Shown one piece after another: positions 61,025-64,000 of a stretch of 64,000 nt of DNA. The notes beneath the pieces are model-generated. The model had not been told where the DNA came from. It saw only the letters and a program-made list of their open reading frames with translations, and searched no databases. The stretch is from a bacterium (GTDB taxonomy: Bacteria; Chloroflexota; Dormibacteria; Aeolococcales; Bog-877): NCBI GenBank assembly GCA_021827985.1, contig JAKATL010000003.1, positions 67,155 through 131,154 of the forward strand, given 5' to 3'. Made by a program: the position numbers and the translations under genes. The number at the start of each line of letters is the position of its first letter. Positions within the stretch are counted from its first letter, which is position 1.

Positions 61025-61438
61025 TCAAGGCTCGCTCGGGCCTAGTTCCCAGAGGCCCCTTCTGCCTGAGACGTGCCGGAACCGAGCCTTGGATCGAGAC
61101 AGAGTCCGAAACAGGGTGGAGTAGGCGCTCTCGGAGCGTAGGAGCTTGCCCTCTTCCTGAAGCAGGGGCACCATTTCGACTACGCGCATGGGCTTGCCTG
61201 AGCGACGCAAACACGCCTCAGCGGCATCGGCGATGGAACCCACCGAGGCGAGGCCCCCTCGAGAGGCACCCTGCTGGAGATGGTGGAGGTTGATCTCCAA
61301 AGTCCGGATCTTGGCGGCCAAGCCCCTCAGTTCCGCTCGCTGATTTGCGAGCGCCAACTCCAGCCGGTGCTGGCTCCGGCGGAGCTCAGCGAGTTGGTGC
61401 TCGAGCTGCTCGGCCTCATCTGCGCGTGAGAGTGGCAT
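61025..61438 (-). CDS. Coiled-coil protein with HARE-HTH-like winged helix
   Basis: 137 residues. Residues 1-60 form a coiled coil (EAEQLEHQLAELRRSQHRLE, LRGLAAKIRTLEINLHHLQQ). Residues 70-135 resemble the HARE-HTH domain (SIADAAEACLRRSGKPMRVV, ESAYSTLFRTLSRSKARF, GRRGLWELG), found in bacterial RNA polymerase delta subunits and restriction systems. It is divergent from the Lon-like ATPase and could regulate it. Confidence 0.65.
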   Translation of the reverse strand: MPLSRADEAEQLEHQLAELRRSQHRLELALANQRAELRGLAAKIRTLEINLHHLQQGASRGGLASVGSIADAAEACLRRSGKPMRVVEMVPLLQEEGKLLRSESAYSTLFRTLSRSKARFRHVSGRRGLWELGPSEP

Positions 61439-61539
61439 ACGCGCGCGAGTTTAGGCCACTCCTCCTGGATCACAAAAGCGGCGTGTCCTAGTTAGGATGT
61501 GTCATACTCCTAGGGCTAGCTTGAGCAGGAGGCAGGTGG

Positions 61540-63258
61540 ATGGCACCCTGGGCGGTAGAGGATTCCGGAGTCCAGTGCCCGCTGTCTGCGGTCTTGACCG
61601 ATGATGTCGTTCTTCCTGGGGAGACCCACAGGCTTGATGCCAGCTGGGATGAGGGGGTGGCGGTTCTGGCTGGACTCTCTGGACCCGGCGATCGCATCGT
61701 GCTCCTTCCCAGGGCGGTTCACCACTTCGCCTCCGGGCCGGCAATCGGCGTTCTGGCGGTCGCCGACGCCGTGGGTTCGGATGGCTTCGGCCAGACTCTG
61801 CGAGCCCGGTTGTTCGCGCTTCGGCGGGTCGAGGTCAGGAGCGCGTCTCGTCGCGGGGCGGTGCTCGTGGCCGAGGTCGGGGAGGTGGACGAGGGCGACG
61901 CCTCAGAAGCTGACCTGGACCGCCTGCTGCGCCTGGCGCGCCGTGCTGCCAGGAAGGAGGGTCTCGGGCGTCTGCCCGGACTTTCTCCTGAACTGGGAGG
62001 GAAGTCGCCGAGCCAGCTGGCAGATGCCGTCGCCGTGGAGCTCGGGGCGAGCGATGAGGCGCGACTGATGCTGCTGAGGACGGCAAAGTGGGTTGATCGG
62101 CTGCCCATCTTGGAGCAGCTCGCCAAGCCGCGCCGGACGCGGTTGCGTGCCCCGCGAACTCCTCGGCCGCGGAGCAGTGAAGCAGCGGACCGGCAGTTGC
62201 CGCCCGAGATCAGGCGGGCTGTGGAGAACTGCCTCGACGAGCCGGGCGGCGCAGGCGAGGCGCCCGGCCGGGCGGCAGCTCGGGTGCTCCGCGAGCTGAT
62301 CTGGGAATCACCGCCGGCCCAGCCGGTGGACCTGGCCCGGGCGCGCCGGTTGCTGGACGCCAGCCACGCAGGCATGGCCGATGCCAAACGAGCCATCCTG
62401 AACCATCTGGTCGTCCTGGAGTGGCAGCGGCAGCGAGGCATACCACCGGCTGCCGGGCATGCACTGTGTCTGGTGGGGCCTCCCGGGACCGGCAAGACCA
62501 CGATGGCCGCCAAGGTGGCAGAGGCGATGGGGAGGCGCCTGGAGCGGATTCCCCTGGGTGGCGTCGACGATGTCTCCCTGGTTGGGGCGGATCGGGCGTA
62601 CCGGCATTCGCGGCCGGGGGAGATCGTGCGGCGGCTGCGAGCGGCCCGGGTCCATCCAGCGCAGGTGGTCTGGCTGTTGGACGAGATCGACAAGGCCGCC
62701 CGCTGGAGTGACCACACGGCGATCCCGGTGCTGCTGGCCCTCCTGGACCCATCCCAGAACAACGCCTGGCAGGACCACTTCCTGGACGGGGTGCGGATCG
62801 ATCTGTCCGGATCGGTGTTCATGGCCACTGCCAACGAGCTGGAAGGGATTCCCAGCGCCCTGCGCGACCGGCTCAGGTGCGTCGAGGTCCCCGGCTACTC
62901 ACCTGCTGAGCAGATCCAGATCGGGGGTGCGAAGCTGCTGCCCAAACTGCTGAGCCAGTTGGGCGCTGGTGGTGTAGTCGAGGTCCAGCAGCCAGCCATC
63001 GCCTCGCTGGTCCTGGATCACCCGCGGACCGACGGCTGCCGGCAGCTCGAGCAGCGGCTGCAGGTGCTGCTGGCCCGAGCGCTGGAGCTCCACATGGATG
63101 GCGGCGCCGCGGTGACCGTGGATGCGCCAAGTGCCAGGGAGTGGGTTCCTCCCGAGCGGATGTCCGGGATCGGGTTCCAGCGGCAATCGGGGCGGGGCGC
63201 TCTCGATCCACCTGTCAGCCCACCCATCATGGCCGTGGACAGTTGCGGTGGGCGTTGA
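61540..63258 (+). CDS. Lon-like AAA+ ATPase without protease domain
   Basis: 572 residues. A ~250-residue N-terminal region is followed by a Lon-type AAA+ module: Walker A LVGPPGTGKTTMAAKVAEAM, then RIPLGGVDDVSLVGADRAY (compare [20 protein letters not shown] in Lon), Walker B VVWLLDEIDKAARW, sensor 1 FMATANELEGIPSALRDRL. The chain ends ~30 residues after the small domain; the S16 Ser-Lys protease domain is absent. It might act as an unfoldase or remodeller with a separate partner. SD GGAGG precedes the ATG. Confidence 0.8.
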   Translation: MAPWAVEDSGVQCPLSAVLTDDVVLPGETHRLDASWDEGVAVLAGLSGPGDRIVLLPRAVHHFASGPAIGVLAVADAVGSDGFGQTLRARLFALRRVEVRSASRRGAVLVAEVGEVDEGDASEADLDRLLRLARRAARKEGLGRLPGLSPELGGKSPSQLADAVAVELGASDEARLMLLRTAKWVDRLPILEQLAKPRRTRLRAPRTPRPRSSEAADRQLPPEIRRAVENCLDEPGGAGEAPGRAAARVLRELIWESPPAQPVDLARARRLLDASHAGMADAKRAILNHLVVLEWQRQRGIPPAAGHALCLVGPPGTGKTTMAAKVAEAMGRRLERIPLGGVDDVSLVGADRAYRHSRPGEIVRRLRAARVHPAQVVWLLDEIDKAARWSDHTAIPVLLALLDPSQNNAWQDHFLDGVRIDLSGSVFMATANELEGIPSALRDRLRCVEVPGYSPAEQIQIGGAKLLPKLLSQLGAGGVVEVQQPAIASLVLDHPRTDGCRQLEQRLQVLLARALELHMDGGAAVTVDAPSAREWVPPERMSGIGFQRQSGRGALDPPVSPPIMAVDSCGGR

Positions 63259-63566
63259 GATGTCGGGCACTCCTGAGCGCCGAGTCCGACCTGACGAAAT
63301 TGTTACAAGGGGTCCCGGTATCACGCGCGCACGTATACCGCTGCCCATTGACCCAGCTGGGGGCCGCTGGAGGCGTTTGACGCGAAGCTTGAGGTATGGC
63401 AGTCTGGGTGGGCCATGTCGACGCCCACTGAATGCCGGGTCCCGGCCACCTCACCGAAAGTGGTCCGACTCCACCTGCAGATGGTGGGGGACGTCGATGG
63501 CGGTGGAACCAGCCACCAGACAGGGGGTAGTTGCCTGGCGTAGCCAGCGGCCTCCCGACGGAGGCT

Positions 63567-64000
63567 GTGGCGACGCTGATGGCACTCCCTGAGGGGAACA
63601 AGTACCGGCTCGTCGCCGAGAAGCGGTACCGGCCCAGCATCGCCCCGGACGACCAGCAGTGGCAGAGGGGGTTGCCCCTGCTGCTGGAGATCCTGGCCGC
63701 CGATCCCAAGCGGTTCTCGCAGAGCCCGAGGCTGCTGGACGGCCGCCGGGCGGCACTGGCCCGTCACCTGTACTGGCTGGCGGGGGAGCACCCGAGACAG
63801 CTCAATCCCGACTTCGCCTTGGACGAGGTGCAGCTGGTCCGGTCGGCGCTGAACTCCGAGGGCCACACCACCGAGCGCTCCCAGACCAGCTACAAGAGCC
63901 AGCTGCGCTCATTTCAGGCGGGGTTCCCCAAGCTGTTCCCGGTCCGTAGACGCAAGCGGCCCGGAGGGTCGACGGCGCCGCTGTCGGACCAGGACTTCGA
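63567..64000 (+). CDS. Unknown protein, partial (runs off the window)
   Basis: The frame is open from 63531 and to the right edge. GTG 63567 or ATG 63579 (MALPEGNKYRLVAEKRYRPS) are likely starts. The visible 140 residues are helical and basic (LLDGRRAALARHLYWLAGEH, RSQTSYKSQLRSFQAGFPKL). The pattern recalls the N-terminal part of some integrase-like or phage proteins, but no motif decides it. Confidence 0.55.
   Translation, partial: MATLMALPEGNKYRLVAEKRYRPSIAPDDQQWQRGLPLLLEILAADPKRFSQSPRLLDGRRAALARHLYWLAGEHPRQLNPDFALDEVQLVRSALNSEGHTTERSQTSYKSQLRSFQAGFPKLFPVRRRKRPGGSTAPLSDQDF

Noticed and set aside
61719..62834. 371-codon minus ORF over the Lon-like gene
   Set aside because: Ser/Arg/Ala-rich antisense frame; the plus frame has Walker A, Walker B and sensor motifs.

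Overview
The window is a high-GC bacterial chromosome segment. A conserved housekeeping core alternates with accessory islands and insertion-sequence (IS) debris. Several features place it among high-GC Terrabacteria, perhaps a Chloroflexota/Dormibacterota-like or deep Firmicutes-like lineage. FtsA lies directly upstream of FtsZ, which argues against Actinobacteria. PriA has an intact helicase. IleRS is of the eukaryote-like type 2. The order ileS - dksA/traR-like - lspA - rluD-type - gmk - coaBC - priA - fmt - smpB - ssrA fits this group. No 16S or 23S gene is present, so this placement is inference. Arsenic and copper genes and a sulfocyanin-like protein suggest a metal-rich, possibly acidic habitat.

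Layout. 0-7.3 kb: a catabolic operon with a fused TRAP permease, a FAD amine/amino-acid oxidase-type enzyme, two amidohydrolases and an MmgE/PrpD protein. A LacI-type regulator follows at 9-10 kb. 7.3-13.6 kb: an IS graveyard with an IS481 element split by a 268-bp IS3-derived miniature, copies and fragments of a single-ORF IS3-like element, and an IS1182/IS5-like element. 13.9-17.4 kb: ftsQ-ftsA-ftsZ. 17.4-25.7 kb, minus strand: an arsenic cluster (arsR, arsD, arsA, ferredoxin, reductase). The reductase is cut by an IS607 element carrying TnpB. A CMD-family protein and a second ArsR joined to a TDT/SLAC1 permease complete this block. 25.9-37.0 kb: the housekeeping block ending in smpB and tmRNA. 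Just downstream of the tmRNA lie a serine recombinase remnant and a 36-bp att-like direct repeat.

37-42.6 kb: accessory DNA with a VapBC-like pair, a broken transposase, a DUF3800 gene, a zinc-ribbon protein and an IS3 element with a programmed frameshift. 42.7-60.7 kb: a metal and thiol-redox envelope island. It starts with a BlaI-type repressor and an M56 protease. These lead into a coupled operon with a membrane redoxin, a glutaredoxin-like protein, a CcdA-like protein and a polytopic membrane protein. Heavy-metal-binding/SHOCT proteins, an L,D-transpeptidase, a methyltransferase, a Rieske protein with a decayed cytochrome b gene, a sulfocyanin-like cupredoxin and an OmpR/histidine-kinase pair follow. 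The island ends with an Lgt-like enzyme plus lipoprotein, a permease carrying two YHS domains, and a CsoR repressor with a clear operator. 61-64 kb: a HARE-HTH-like protein divergent from a Lon-like AAA+ ATPase that lacks the protease domain, then a partial unknown gene.

How the parts may work together. The first operon probably imports an organic acid and opens amide or cyclic-amide bonds in it. The ars genes form a chaperone/ATPase module with an unusual redox arm but no recognizable Acr3/ArsB pump. The copper/redox island looks like a coordinated response that detects envelope metal or thiol stress by proteolytic derepression (BlaI/M56), a two-component system and CsoR. Its effectors would be thiol repair, copper binding, export and cell-wall remodelling.
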